5,388 bases of DNA from Sphingomonas sp. (GTDB lineage: Bacteria > Pseudomonadota > Alphaproteobacteria > Sphingomonadales > Sphingomonadaceae): positions 1 to 5,388 of the forward strand of contig JASLBO010000321.1 in NCBI GenBank assembly GCA_030146605.1, read 5' to 3'. The notes beneath the pieces are model-generated. The model saw only the letters and a list, made by a program, of their open reading frames with translations, had not been told where the DNA came from and made no database searches. Shown in pieces: positions 1 to 5,388 of this stretch (its first letter is position 1; every line of letters starts with the position of its first letter). Position numbers and translations under genes: made by a program.

Positions 1-949
1 CGCATTGCCGGGGTGCCTTGTCGGGGCGCCAGCGCAGGACGCCGGTACCGTGGCGGAAGCGGCGGCCGGTGACATGGTCGTAGCGTATCTCGGCGATCAG
101 TTCGGGGCGCAGCGGCTGCCATTCGGCCGAACGCCCGGTCGACCAGCGGCTCGGCCCGCCGGGTGCGTCGCCGGTAAAGCCCGGTGCCTCGATCAGCGCC
201 TCGAGCCGTTCGGTGAGCGCCGGGCGATCCGCCGCCGCGATTCCCGAAGTAAAGCCGACATGGTGGAGCAAGCCGGCATCGTCATAGAGCCCGAGCAGCA
301 GCGATCCGACCTCGTGCTTCTTCGTTGCGTAGCGGAAGCCGCCGACCACGCAGTCGGCGGTGCGCAGGCGCTTGATCTTGAGCATCGCGCGCTCGCCCGC
401 CCGATAGGCTTCGTCGCGCCTCTTGGCGATCACGCCGTCCAGCGCACCGCCCGCCGCGTCGAGCCAGCGTTGCGCGACGGCAGGATTCTCGGTCAGCGGC
501 GACAGCCGCAGCGTGGCCGACCGGTGCTTGCCGTAGAATGTCTCCAGCGCCTCGCGCCGCTCGGCCAGCGGGCGATCGGCCAGCGATCCTTCGGGCGACC
601 ACAGGCAATCGAACAGCATCAGCCGCGCCGGTGTCTCGACCGAAAGCTTGCGAATCCGGCTCTCGGCCGGATGCAGCCGCATCTGCAGCGCGTCGAACGA
701 CAAGGTCGGTCCCATCGGGATCAGCAGCTCGCCATCGAGCACGACCCGGTCGACCGGGAGTGCCGCGATCGCCGCCGCCACTTCGGGGAAATAGCGCGCC
801 AGCGGCTTGCCCGACTTAGACTGGAGCTCGACTTCATCGCCCTGTTTGAACGCCAGGCAGCGAAAGCCGTCCCATTTGGGTTCGAATTGCCAGCCCGGGC
901 CGTCGGGCAGCGCGGCAACCGGCTGGGCTTCCATGGGTTCGATCGTCAT
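1..949 (-). CDS. ligC: ATP-dependent DNA ligase, LigC-like (3' end cut by window edge)
   Basis: This enzyme seals single-strand nicks in DNA, using ATP to form a ligase-adenylate on lysine. 316 codons are visible on the minus strand with no stop before the edge. Motif I is EPKWDGFR with the adenylated lysine at residue 25; LDGELL (71-76) is motif III, MLFDCLW (111-117) motif IIIa, LDGVIAKR (170-177) motif IV and [10 protein letters not shown] (190-199) motif V. An OB-fold follows (from about 215), ending in RWRPDK (306-311), motif VI. There is no N-terminal phosphoesterase domain, and the frame reaches the family's usual C-terminal end, so probably only a few residues are missing. That favours stand-alone LigC over LigD, although a C-terminal polymerase domain beyond the edge is not formally excluded. 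The ATG at 949 gives a normal N-terminus but has no clear ribosome-binding site; the ATG five codons later is an alternative. It is divergent from the DUF1810 gene. Confidence 0.9.
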   Translation of the reverse strand, partial: MTIEPMEAQPVAALPDGPGWQFEPKWDGFRCLAFKQGDEVELQSKSGKPLARYFPEVAAAIAALPVDRVVLDGELLIPMGPTLSFDALQMRLHPAESRIRKLSVETPARLMLFDCLWSPEGSLADRPLAERREALETFYGKHRSATLRLSPLTENPAVAQRWLDAAGGALDGVIAKRRDEAYRAGERAMLKIKRLRTADCVVGGFRYATKKHEVGSLLLGLYDDAGLLHHVGFTSGIAAADRPALTERLEALIEAPGFTGDAPGGPSRWSTGRSAEWQPLRPELIAEIRYDHVTGRRFRHGTGVLRWRPDKAPRQC

Positions 950-993
950 GCATCGGCAACGCAGCGTCGGCGCATTGGTTCGAGGAAGGGGCA
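950..993. promoter_or_regulatory. Short divergent gap between the ligase and DUF1810 genes
   Basis: Only 44 bp separate the two divergent start codons, so the promoters, if both are local, must overlap each other or lie inside the opposite gene. I find no convincing -35/-10 pair on either strand. The plus strand carries a good ribosome-binding site, GAGGAAGG at 982-989, four bases before the DUF1810 ATG at 994. Nothing comparable precedes the ligase ATG on the minus strand. Confidence 0.4.
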
Positions 994-1419
994 ATGGCCA
1001 TGCAACTGCAGCGCTTCGTCGACGCGCAGCAACACATCTACTCGCAGGCGCTCGCCGAGCTGCGCGACGGACGCAAGCGAAGCCACTGGATGTGGTTCGT
1101 GTTTCCGCAGATCGCCGGGCTCGGGCACAGCGAGACGGCGCGCCTCTATGCCATCGCCGACCTCGCCGAAGCACGGGCATATCGCGCGCATCCACTGCTC
1201 GGGGCGCGGCTTGCGGAGGCTACCGACGCGGTTCTGGCGCATGCCGGCCGAACCACGGCCGACGCGATCTTCGGCGGGATCGATGCCGTCAAGCTGCGCT
1301 CGTCGATGACGCTATTCGAGTCCGCCGCTCCGAACGAGGCGCGCTTCGCCGCGGTGCTCGAGAAGTTCTGCGGCGGCGCGCGCGATCCGCAGACGCTTCA
1401 GCGGCTCGCACCGTCATAA
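994..1419 (+). CDS. DUF1810 family protein
   Basis: A 141-residue protein that I recognise as DUF1810 by its conserved run: an N-terminal LQRFVDAQ, then [19 protein letters not shown] (about 26-44), an [22 protein letters not shown] segment (49-70), a KLRSSMTLF block (about 99-107), and a closing [11 protein letters not shown]. This is full family length. Its biochemical function is unknown to me; homologues are sometimes labelled calpastatin, which has no support here. There is no signal peptide or membrane segment, so it is probably cytoplasmic. The ATG at 994 has a strong GAGGAAGG ribosome-binding site four bases upstream; a second ATG two codons later is possible. The TAA stop overlaps an ATG in the ung frame (TAATG, 1417-1421), and the gene sits between a DNA ligase and a uracil-DNA glycosylase, so a DNA-repair link is suggested by position only. 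Confidence 0.88.
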   Translation: MAMQLQRFVDAQQHIYSQALAELRDGRKRSHWMWFVFPQIAGLGHSETARLYAIADLAEARAYRAHPLLGARLAEATDAVLAHAGRTTADAIFGGIDAVKLRSSMTLFESAAPNEARFAAVLEKFCGGARDPQTLQRLAPS

Positions 1420-1454
1420 TGCTGGACCTCGAGCGCGTCCAAACCACGCCGTCC

Positions 1455-1491
1455 GCGCAGCGCAGGTTGATCTCGACCCTGCCGCGCCTTG
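1455..1491 (+). terminator. Possible imperfect hairpin with T-rich tail between DUF1810 and ung
   Basis: GCGC (1455-1458) and GCAGG (1462-1466) can pair with CCTGC (1478-1482) and GCGC (1484-1487), with an internal mismatch loop and an 11-base apical loop. The sequence CTTGTTG follows. This is terminator-like but imperfect, with no real T-run, and it lies in a stretch that also reads as good coding sequence in the ung frame. It is only a candidate. Confidence 0.2.
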
Positions 1492-1520
1492 TTGACAGCG
1501 CCCTCGGGCTTTCCGACACG
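1492..1520 (+). promoter_or_regulatory. Possible ung promoter (perfect TTGACA -35, weak -10)
   Basis: A consensus TTGACA sits at 1492-1497. At a 17-base spacing the -10 hexamer would be GACACG (1515-1520), a poor match. If it is used, transcription would begin at about 1526-1527, on or beside the ung ATG, giving a leaderless or nearly leaderless message. That would fit the absence of a normally spaced ribosome-binding site there (GAAGG at 1520-1524 is only two bases from the ATG). The match could be chance. Confidence 0.25.
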
Positions 1521-1526
1521 AAGGTC

Positions 1527-2225
1527 ATGGGCGAGGTAAAACTGCATCCGAGCTGGTTCGAACCGCTGAAGGACGAGTTCGCCGAGCCGTATATGGCGGC
1601 GTTGCGCGAATTTCTCGTCGCCGAGAAAGCGGCGGGAAAGCGCATCTTCCCCGCGGGCGGCGAATGGTTCCGCGCGCTCGATCTGACTCCGCTGGAGCAG
1701 GTCCGCGTCGTCATCCTCGGCCAGGACCCCTATCATGGCGAAGGGCAGGCGCATGGTCTCTGCTTCTCGGTGCGGCCCGGAACGCGCACCCCGCCGAGCC
1801 TCGTCAACATCTACAAGGAAATGGAGGCCGATCTCGGCATTCCGCGCGCGCGCCACGGCTTTCTCGAACATTGGGCGCAGCAGGGCGTGCTGCTGCTCAA
1901 CGCCGTGCTCACCGTCCAGATGAGCATGGCCGCGTCGCACCAGGGACGCGGCTGGGAGCGCCTGACCGATGCCGTGATCCGGCTGGTCAATGCGAAGCCC
2001 GAACCGGTGGTGTTCCTGCTGTGGGGCAGCCACGCGCAGAAAAAGGCGGCGTTCGTCGATTCGATCGACAAAGGCGGGCGCCACCTCGTGCTCAAGGCGC
2101 CGCATCCTTCGCCGCTGTCGGCGCATTCGGGGTTCTTCGGTTGCCGGCACTTTTCGAAAGCCAACGCATTCCTGACCAGCCATGGGCAGAAACCGATCGA
2201 CTGGGCGCTTCCCGAGCTGGATTGA
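1527..2225 (+). CDS. ung: Uracil-DNA glycosylase (family 1)
   Basis: Ung cuts uracil from DNA arising by cytosine deamination or dUMP incorporation, starting base excision repair. The 232-residue product matches the usual length (E. coli 229) and keeps the family motifs: GQDPYHG at 65-71 with catalytic Asp67 and Tyr69, Phe80 for stacking on uracil, LLLNAVLTV (122-130) with uracil-reading Asn125, LLWGSHAQ (164-171), and HPSPLS (193-198) with catalytic His193 and the intercalating Leu197. The C-terminus [10 protein letters not shown] is typical. I chose the ATG at 1527 because [14 protein letters not shown] aligns with the family N-terminus. However, the frame stays open upstream to an ATG at 1419 that overlaps the DUF1810 stop (TAATG), which would add 36 residues with coding-like base composition. 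The gene may be co-transcribed with DUF1810 or have its own TTGACA promoter at 1492. The identity is secure; the start is not. Confidence 0.95.
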   Translation: MGEVKLHPSWFEPLKDEFAEPYMAALREFLVAEKAAGKRIFPAGGEWFRALDLTPLEQVRVVILGQDPYHGEGQAHGLCFSVRPGTRTPPSLVNIYKEMEADLGIPRARHGFLEHWAQQGVLLLNAVLTVQMSMAASHQGRGWERLTDAVIRLVNAKPEPVVFLLWGSHAQKKAAFVDSIDKGGRHLVLKAPHPSPLSAHSGFFGCRHFSKANAFLTSHGQKPIDWALPELD

Positions 2226-2233
2226 TTGCTCAT

Positions 2234-2249
2234 GGGCGGTTCATCGCCC
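2234..2249 (+). terminator. Small hairpin after ung
   Basis: GGGCG (2234-2238) and CGCCC (2245-2249) form a 5-bp stem with a 6-base loop nine bases after the ung stop. No T-run follows, so it is at best a weak terminator or an RNA 3'-end structure. Confidence 0.2.
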
Positions 2250-2251
2250 TG

Positions 2252-2280
2252 CTGACACAGCCGGGCGCAGCTGCTAAACG
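2252..2280 (+). promoter_or_regulatory. Candidate promoter for the S41 lipoprotein gene
   Basis: CTGACA (2252-2257, five of six bases of the -35 consensus) is followed after exactly 17 bases by TAAACG (2275-2280), a partial -10. The predicted start of transcription lies near 2286-2287, leaving a leader of about 20 bases that contains a purine-rich AAAAGGG before the ATG at 2308. The fit is reasonable for an alphaproteobacterial housekeeping promoter but is judged only by eye. Confidence 0.35.
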
Positions 2281-2307
2281 TCTGAACAATCGAGAAAAGG
2301 GCTGAAG

Positions 2308-3753
2308 ATGCGCAAGACCATCACCACCCTGCTGAGCCTGTCGCTGATCCTCTCCGCCTGCGGCGGCGGCGGCGGCGGGGGCAGCGGTTCGGTCGTCACG
2401 CCGCCCGCGACCGGCGGTACGCCGACCCCGACGCCGGGAACCATCGCGGGCTGTTCGCTGCGCGAGCGGCAGGATTGGGCCTCGACGCAGCTCAGGGAAT
2501 GGTATCTCTTCCCGGAGACGCTGCCGGCGAGTCTCAGCCCGACACCCTATGCGACGGTCAGCGACTATATCGACGCGCTCACTGCCACGGCGCGCGGGCA
2601 GGCGCGCGACCGTTATTTCACGTATCTGACCTCGATCGCCGAAGAGACTGCTTATTATACGTCGGGATCGAGCGCCGGCTTTGGCTTCCGGCTCGCTTAC
2701 GATTCGGCGGGCGGGCGGGTGTTCGTCGCCGAATCGTTCGAAGGCACGCCTGCGCTGAACGCGGGGATCGATCGCGGCGCCGAGATCGTCGCGATCGGCA
2801 CCGGCGCCGCCAATCTGCGCACCGTCGCCCAGATCATGGCGAGCGGAGGCCCTGAGGCGGTTTCGGACGCGCTCGGTCCGGCGACGGCGGGCACCACGCG
2901 GCTGCTGCGCGTGACCGACGCAGCGGGCACCCGCGACGTCTCCGTCGCCAAGGCCGATTATACGCTGACGCCGGTTTCGTCGCGCTACGGCGCCAAAGTG
3001 CTCGACGATGGCGGCCGCAAGGTCGGTTATCTCAACCTGCGCACCTTCATCTCCACCGCCGATCCGGCGCTGCGCACGGCGTACGCGCAATTCAAGGCAG
3101 CGGGGATCACCGAAGTGATCGTCGATCTGCGCTACAATGGCGGCGGGCTGGTTTCGACCGCGCAGCTGATGGGCGATCTGATGGGCGCGAATCGCGCGAC
3201 CAGCGATGTCTTCGACTATATGGCGTTCCGCCCCGAGAAATCGGCCGAGAACGAGACCCGCTTCTTCCAGCCGCGCGCCGAGTCGATCGCGCCGACCCGG
3301 ATCGCGTTTATCGGCACCGGCGGCACCGCGTCAGCGAGCGAACTCGTGGTCAATGCCTTCATCCCCTATCTCCACGCCAATGCCGCGCTGATCGGCACCA
3401 ACACCTATGGCAAGCCGGTGGGCCAGATCGCGATCGATCGGCCGGCATGCGACGATCGCCTGCGTGTCGTCGCCTTCGCCACCCAGAACGCCGCGCGGCA
3501 GGGCAATTACTTCAACGGTCTCGCCGGCACGGTCGAGGCGAGCTGCCGTGCGGGCGACGATGTCGCGTTTCCGCTCGGCGATCCTCGCGAGGCATCGACC
3601 AGGGCGGCGCTCGATTTCCTCGCCGGGCGCAGCTGCACCGCGATCGCATCGGGCGGGCAAACGACATTGGCGCTGCGGACCGGCGCGGCCCGCGAACTGC
3701 TCACTCCCGAGCGGCCCAGCACGGTCCAGCGCGAAGTGCCGGGGGCGTTCTAG
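2308..3753 (+). CDS. S41 family peptidase, lipoprotein (C-terminal-processing-protease-like)
   Basis: A 481-residue envelope protein. Residues 1-18 are a lipoprotein signal peptide (MRK, hydrophobic core, lipobox LSAC) with Cys18 the acylated residue, followed by seven glycines and a Thr/Pro linker to about 45, so the mature protein should be tethered to the membrane on the periplasmic side. A helical N-terminal domain (about 49-115) precedes a PDZ-like segment (about 122-215, starting GFGFRL) and the S41 catalytic core: VGYLNLRTF (239-247), IVDLRYNGGG (271-280), and GTASASE with probable nucleophile Ser342 and probable base Lys369 in TYGKPVG. The Ser-Lys distance is 27, against 25 in E. coli Tsp. 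Four mature cysteines (49, 381, 413, 443) could form disulfides. The family cleaves proteins near their C-termini; the substrate here is unknown. The start is supported by AAAAGGG upstream and by the signal peptide. It converges on divK. Confidence 0.9.
   Translation: MRKTITTLLSLSLILSACGGGGGGGSGSVVTPPATGGTPTPTPGTIAGCSLRERQDWASTQLREWYLFPETLPASLSPTPYATVSDYIDALTATARGQARDRYFTYLTSIAEETAYYTSGSSAGFGFRLAYDSAGGRVFVAESFEGTPALNAGIDRGAEIVAIGTGAANLRTVAQIMASGGPEAVSDALGPATAGTTRLLRVTDAAGTRDVSVAKADYTLTPVSSRYGAKVLDDGGRKVGYLNLRTFISTADPALRTAYAQFKAAGITEVIVDLRYNGGGLVSTAQLMGDLMGANRATSDVFDYMAFRPEKSAENETRFFQPRAESIAPTRIAFIGTGGTASASELVVNAFIPYLHANAALIGTNTYGKPVGQIAIDRPACDDRLRVVAFATQNAARQGNYFNGLAGTVEASCRAGDDVAFPLGDPREASTRAALDFLAGRSCTAIASGGQTTLALRTGAARELLTPERPSTVQREVPGAF
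2362..2382 (+). repeat. GGC trinucleotide tract encoding seven glycines
   Basis: Five perfect GGC repeats (2362-2376), then GGG and GGC, directly follow the lipobox cysteine codon (2359-2361). The tract encodes Gly19-Gly25, a flexible tether seen in many lipoproteins. A short in-frame triplet repeat like this can change length by slippage without breaking the reading frame. Confidence 0.75.
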
Positions 3754-3807
3754 GCAGAAAATCCTCCCTCGCGCCGCGGGGCAGGATCACGTTTCGGGAT
3801 CTTCTGC
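3754..3807. terminator. Candidate bidirectional terminator between convergent genes
   Basis: An 11-bp outer inverted repeat with one mismatch pairs GCAGAAAATCC (3754-3764) with GGATCTTCTGC (3797-3807). Between the arms lies a GC-rich hairpin, CCTCGC/GCGGGG around a three-base loop (about 3767-3781, one G-U pair). On the minus strand the inner hairpin is followed shortly by TTTT, as expected for a terminator of divK. The left arm begins directly after the S41 stop, and the right arm lies inside the divK 3' end. Convergent genes only 33 bp apart need such a signal, but this is a structural reading by eye. Confidence 0.4.
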
Positions 3808-4194
3808 CGGCTCCGTCACCTCCGCCTCCGCCGGAACCAGCGCGCGCACTTCCTCCATGAACCGCACGAGCGAAATCGGCTTGGAGACATAGGCGTCGGC
3901 CCCGGCCGAGCGGATGCGGTCCTCGTCCTCGCGCCCGGCATATGCGGTGACGGCCATGATCGGGATCGCACGCAGCCCGGTGTCGCGCTTCATCTCGCGG
4001 ATCAGGTCGTAGCCGGTGACATGCGGCATCTGGATGTCCATCACGATCAGCTCGGGCGCGAATTCGCGCGCTCTGGCCACTGCCTCGCGCCCATCGCTCA
4101 CCGGCGCGACGGCGAAGTCGTGGGCGCGCAGCAAATCGCAGAACAGCTTCAGATTGAGCTCGTTATCCTCGACAACCAGAACCCTTTTTGCCAC
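3787..4194 (-). CDS. divK: DivK-like single-domain response regulator
   Basis: A 135-residue stand-alone receiver domain with no output domain. In alphaproteobacteria DivK is phosphorylated and dephosphorylated by the DivJ and PleC kinases and signals through DivL to CckA and CtrA to control polarity and cell-cycle progression. Visible features are the acidic pocket Glu9-Asp10 (VVEDNELNLKLF), phospho-acceptor Asp53 in IVMDIQMP, Thr83 in AVTAYA, and Lys105 in YVSKPIS. The EDNELN, DIQMP and SKPIS motifs resemble Caulobacter DivK closely, including the phosphosite number, but about ten acidic residues are added at the C-terminus (VTEPAEDPET). Translation starts at a GTG (4194-4192), supported by GAGG (4206-4203) eight bases upstream; the nearby ATG at 4208 is out of frame. 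It is divergent from DUF3572 and convergent with the S41 gene, and no pleD lies directly downstream. Another DivK-type receiver remains possible. Confidence 0.85.
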   Translation of the reverse strand: MAKRVLVVEDNELNLKLFCDLLRAHDFAVAPVSDGREAVARAREFAPELIVMDIQMPHVTGYDLIREMKRDTGLRAIPIMAVTAYAGREDEDRIRSAGADAYVSKPISLVRFMEEVRALVPAEAEVTEPAEDPET

Positions 4195-4220
4195 GCGCTG
4201 AACCTCATGCAGTTGGAGAC

Positions 4221-4249
4221 GGTTTAGGCGATGCTGCCGAGGGAAACAA
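4221..4249 (-). promoter_or_regulatory. Candidate divK promoter
   Basis: On the minus strand TTGTTT (4249-4244) is followed after 17 bases by TAAACC (4226-4221). Transcription would begin near 4214, leaving a leader of about 20 bases that carries the GAGG ribosome-binding site and the GTG start of divK. The element spans the DUF3572 start codon, so transcription of the two divergent genes could interfere. I see no CtrA-type TTAA-N7-TTAA box here. The match to consensus is moderate. Confidence 0.3.
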
Positions 4250-4497
4250 ATGCAGAGGCACTTGCGCTCCAGGCACTGGTCTGGACTTTGGGTGATTCCA
4301 CCCGTGCGGCGCGGCTGCTCGACTTGACCGGGCTCGATCCTGCGGAGTTGCGGGCCCGGGCAGGGGAGCCGGCATTGCTCGCCGCGACCCTCGGTTTCCT
4401 TGAGGCGTACGAGCCCGATCTGGTCGCTTGCGCCGAGGCGCTCGGCGTGACGCCGCCCGCGCTGATCGCCGCCCGCGCCGAGCTGGAGCGCGCATGA
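4231..4497 (+). CDS. DUF3572 family protein
   Basis: An 88-residue protein recognised as DUF3572 from ALALQALVWTLGDSTRAARLLDLTGLDP (about 10-37), followed by an AxLLAATLGFLEAYEPDLVACAEALGV segment and a PPALIAARAEL tail. It appears entirely alpha-helical, alanine- and leucine-rich, with no signal peptide or membrane helix. The function is unknown. My recollection is that DUF3572 genes often sit beside divK in alphaproteobacteria; here it is divergent from divK with 36 bp between the starts. The ATG at 4231 has GGAG at 4215-4218, a rather long 12-base spacing. Its TGA overlaps the next gene's start (ATGA, 4494-4497), implying translational coupling with the HAD hydrolase. Confidence 0.85.
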   Translation: MLPRETNAEALALQALVWTLGDSTRAARLLDLTGLDPAELRARAGEPALLAATLGFLEAYEPDLVACAEALGVTPPALIAARAELERA

Positions 4498-5129
4498 AAC
4501 CGCTGCTGATCACCGATTGCGACGAAGTCCTGCTCCACATGGTCCGCCATTTCGGCAGCTGGCTCGACGAGGCGCACGATATCGATTTCACCCCCAATGG
4601 CGGTGATTTCGCCACGTCGATGCGCCGCCGCGCCGATCAGGCGCTGGTCGAACGCGAACAGATGTGGGCGTTGCTCGATGGCTTCTTCCCCGCCGAGATG
4701 GAGCGCCAGACGCTGGTGCCGCACGCTCGCGAGGCTTTGGCGGCGCTGGCCGAGCATGCCGATATCGTCGTGCTCACCAATCTCGGCGATCATTGCCGCG
4801 AACACCGGATCGCCCAGCTCGCGACGCACGGCATCGCGCACCGGGTCGAGTGCAACCAGGGGCCGAAGGGCCCGCCGGTGGCGAGGCTGGTCGCCGAGCT
4901 GGGGGCGCCGGTGGCGGTGTTCGTCGACGATCTTGCGGTGCATCACGAATCGGTGGCGAAGCACGCCCCGCACGTCCACCGCCTCCACATGATCGCGGAG
5001 CCGAGCCTCGCCCCACACGTTCCGCCCGCACCCCAGGCCAACGCCCGGATCGACGACTGGAGCGAGGCCCGACGCTGGATCGAGGCGCGGTTCGCCGCGG
5101 GCTTGACCGCCGATGCCGCCGGTGGTTGA
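4494..5129 (+). CDS. HAD-superfamily hydrolase
   Basis: A 211-residue cytoplasmic protein with all four HAD motifs in order: motif I LLITDCDEV (4-12) with nucleophile Asp8 and acid/base Asp10; motif II VVLTNLGD (92-99) with Thr95; motif III Lys125 in GPKGPPVARL; and motif IV VFVDDL (142-147) with Asp145 and Asp146. This is the layout of Mg-dependent phosphatases that work through a phospho-aspartate. The helical cap between motifs I and II (about 15-85) should set specificity, which I cannot name. It is unusually histidine-rich, 16 of 211, with seven in residues 150-175. The start ATG overlaps the DUF3572 stop (ATGA), and the stop is seven bases before the next gene, so the three genes probably form one transcript. 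Alternative upstream starts would only read through DUF3572 in another frame. Confidence 0.88.
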   Translation: MKPLLITDCDEVLLHMVRHFGSWLDEAHDIDFTPNGGDFATSMRRRADQALVEREQMWALLDGFFPAEMERQTLVPHAREALAALAEHADIVVLTNLGDHCREHRIAQLATHGIAHRVECNQGPKGPPVARLVAELGAPVAVFVDDLAVHHESVAKHAPHVHRLHMIAEPSLAPHVPPAPQANARIDDWSEARRWIEARFAAGLTADAAGG

Positions 5130-5136
5130 TCGCAGC

Positions 5137-5388
5137 ATGACCCAGCAAATCGACGCGAAGCTGGCCGAGCTCGGCCTGTCCCTCCCCGAAGCCGCGGCGC
5201 CGGTCGCCGCCTATGTGCCCGCGGTCGAGGCCGCCGGGCTGCTCCATATCTCGGGGCAGCTGCCGTTCAGGGACGGCCAGCTGATGACCGGCCGGCTCGG
5301 CGAGGATCACGACCTCGATTATGGCCGGGAGGCGGCGCAGCGTTGCGGGCTGATGCTGGTCGCGCAGATCAAGAAGGCGCTCGGCGGC
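5137..5388 (+). CDS. RidA (YjgF/YER057c/UK114) family protein, 3' part missing
   Basis: 84 codons are visible and the frame is open at the right edge; the family member it resembles is about 150 residues long. The segments KLAELGLSLPEAAAPVAAYVPAV, LLHISGQLPFRDGQL and TGRLGEDHDLDYGREAA resemble the longer alphaproteobacterial Rid subgroup rather than the archetypal 130-residue RidA. Classical RidA hydrolyses reactive enamine/imine intermediates such as 2-aminoacrylate to ketoacids. Whether this protein does so depends on an arginine in the missing C-terminal half, so the activity is left open. The ATG at 5137 lies seven bases after the HAD stop, with GGTGG at 5121-5125 as a weak ribosome-binding site. 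It is probably the third gene of the DUF3572-HAD operon. Confidence 0.88.
   Translation, partial: MTQQIDAKLAELGLSLPEAAAPVAAYVPAVEAAGLLHISGQLPFRDGQLMTGRLGEDHDLDYGREAAQRCGLMLVAQIKKALGG

Noticed and set aside
5..1309. Long open frame of 434 codons on the plus strand opposite the ligase
   Set aside because: It is antisense to a ligase gene with all catalytic motifs in order, and its product is an arginine-rich low-complexity shadow typical of GC-rich DNA.
807..1418. Upstream part of the long open frame ending in ung, suggesting a fusion protein of 472 residues
   Set aside because: This part lies antisense to the ligase and out of frame across DUF1810, and its product resembles nothing I recognise. 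Only the part from 1419 or 1527 onward is plausible Ung.
1423..1441. TGGAC/GTCCA 5-bp hairpin just after DUF1810
   Set aside because: Short stem, nine-base loop and no T-run; not distinguishable from chance.
1398..2183. Minus-strand open frame of 261 codons opposite ung
   Set aside because: Shadow of the well-supported ung gene; no recognisable domain.
2230..3090. Minus-strand open frame of 286 codons opposite the S41 gene
   Set aside because: Arginine-rich antisense shadow; the plus-strand lipoprotein has a signal peptide and catalytic motifs.
4195..4230. Search for a CtrA box (TTAA-N7-TTAA) or GANTC site in the divK/DUF3572 gap
   Set aside because: Neither occurs in these 36 bases; the only TTTA-like sequence lacks the second half-site.
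4224..5138. Minus-strand open frame of 304 codons opposite DUF3572 and HAD genes
   Set aside because: Antisense to two recognised genes; no family match, and it spans both as expected for a GC-bias shadow.

Overview
This is a high-GC stretch of chromosome whose codons strongly prefer G or C at the third position. The gene content (a DivK-type cell-cycle response regulator, a DUF3572 protein, a DUF1810 protein and a polyglycine lipoprotein S41 peptidase) points to an alphaproteobacterium, most likely Sphingomonas or a close relative. That assignment is an inference from protein resemblance only. I see no mobile element, CRISPR array, tRNA, rRNA or clear sign of recent transfer.

Layout. Positions 1-949 (minus) hold a nearly complete ATP-dependent DNA ligase of the small LigC type that runs off the left edge. 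A 44-bp divergent gap separates it from a plus-strand pair: a DUF1810 protein (994-1419) and uracil-DNA glycosylase ung (1527-2225, possibly starting at 1419). A lipoprotein of the S41 serine-peptidase family follows on the plus strand (2308-3753). It converges on a minus-strand divK-like single-domain response regulator (3787-4194), with a 33-bp gap that carries a two-level inverted repeat. A 36-bp divergent gap then leads to a tight plus-strand group: DUF3572 protein (4231-4497), a HAD-superfamily hydrolase (4494-5129, ATGA overlap) and a RidA/YjgF-family protein (5137 to the right edge, truncated).

How the genes may work together. The left third looks like a base-excision-repair neighbourhood: Ung removes uracil and a small ATP-dependent ligase can seal the resulting nick, with DUF1810 of unknown role between them. 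The S41 lipoprotein should be anchored in the cell envelope and acts separately. DivK belongs to the alphaproteobacterial polarity and cell-cycle phosphorelay. The DUF3572-HAD-RidA group looks like one transcription unit of small cytoplasmic proteins; its metabolic role cannot be read from the sequence.

This is mostly ordinary core genome. The points most worth checking are the true start of ung, the ligase-DUF1810-ung association, the histidine-rich HAD protein, and the compact divergent and convergent signals around divK. I found no convincing undescribed system.
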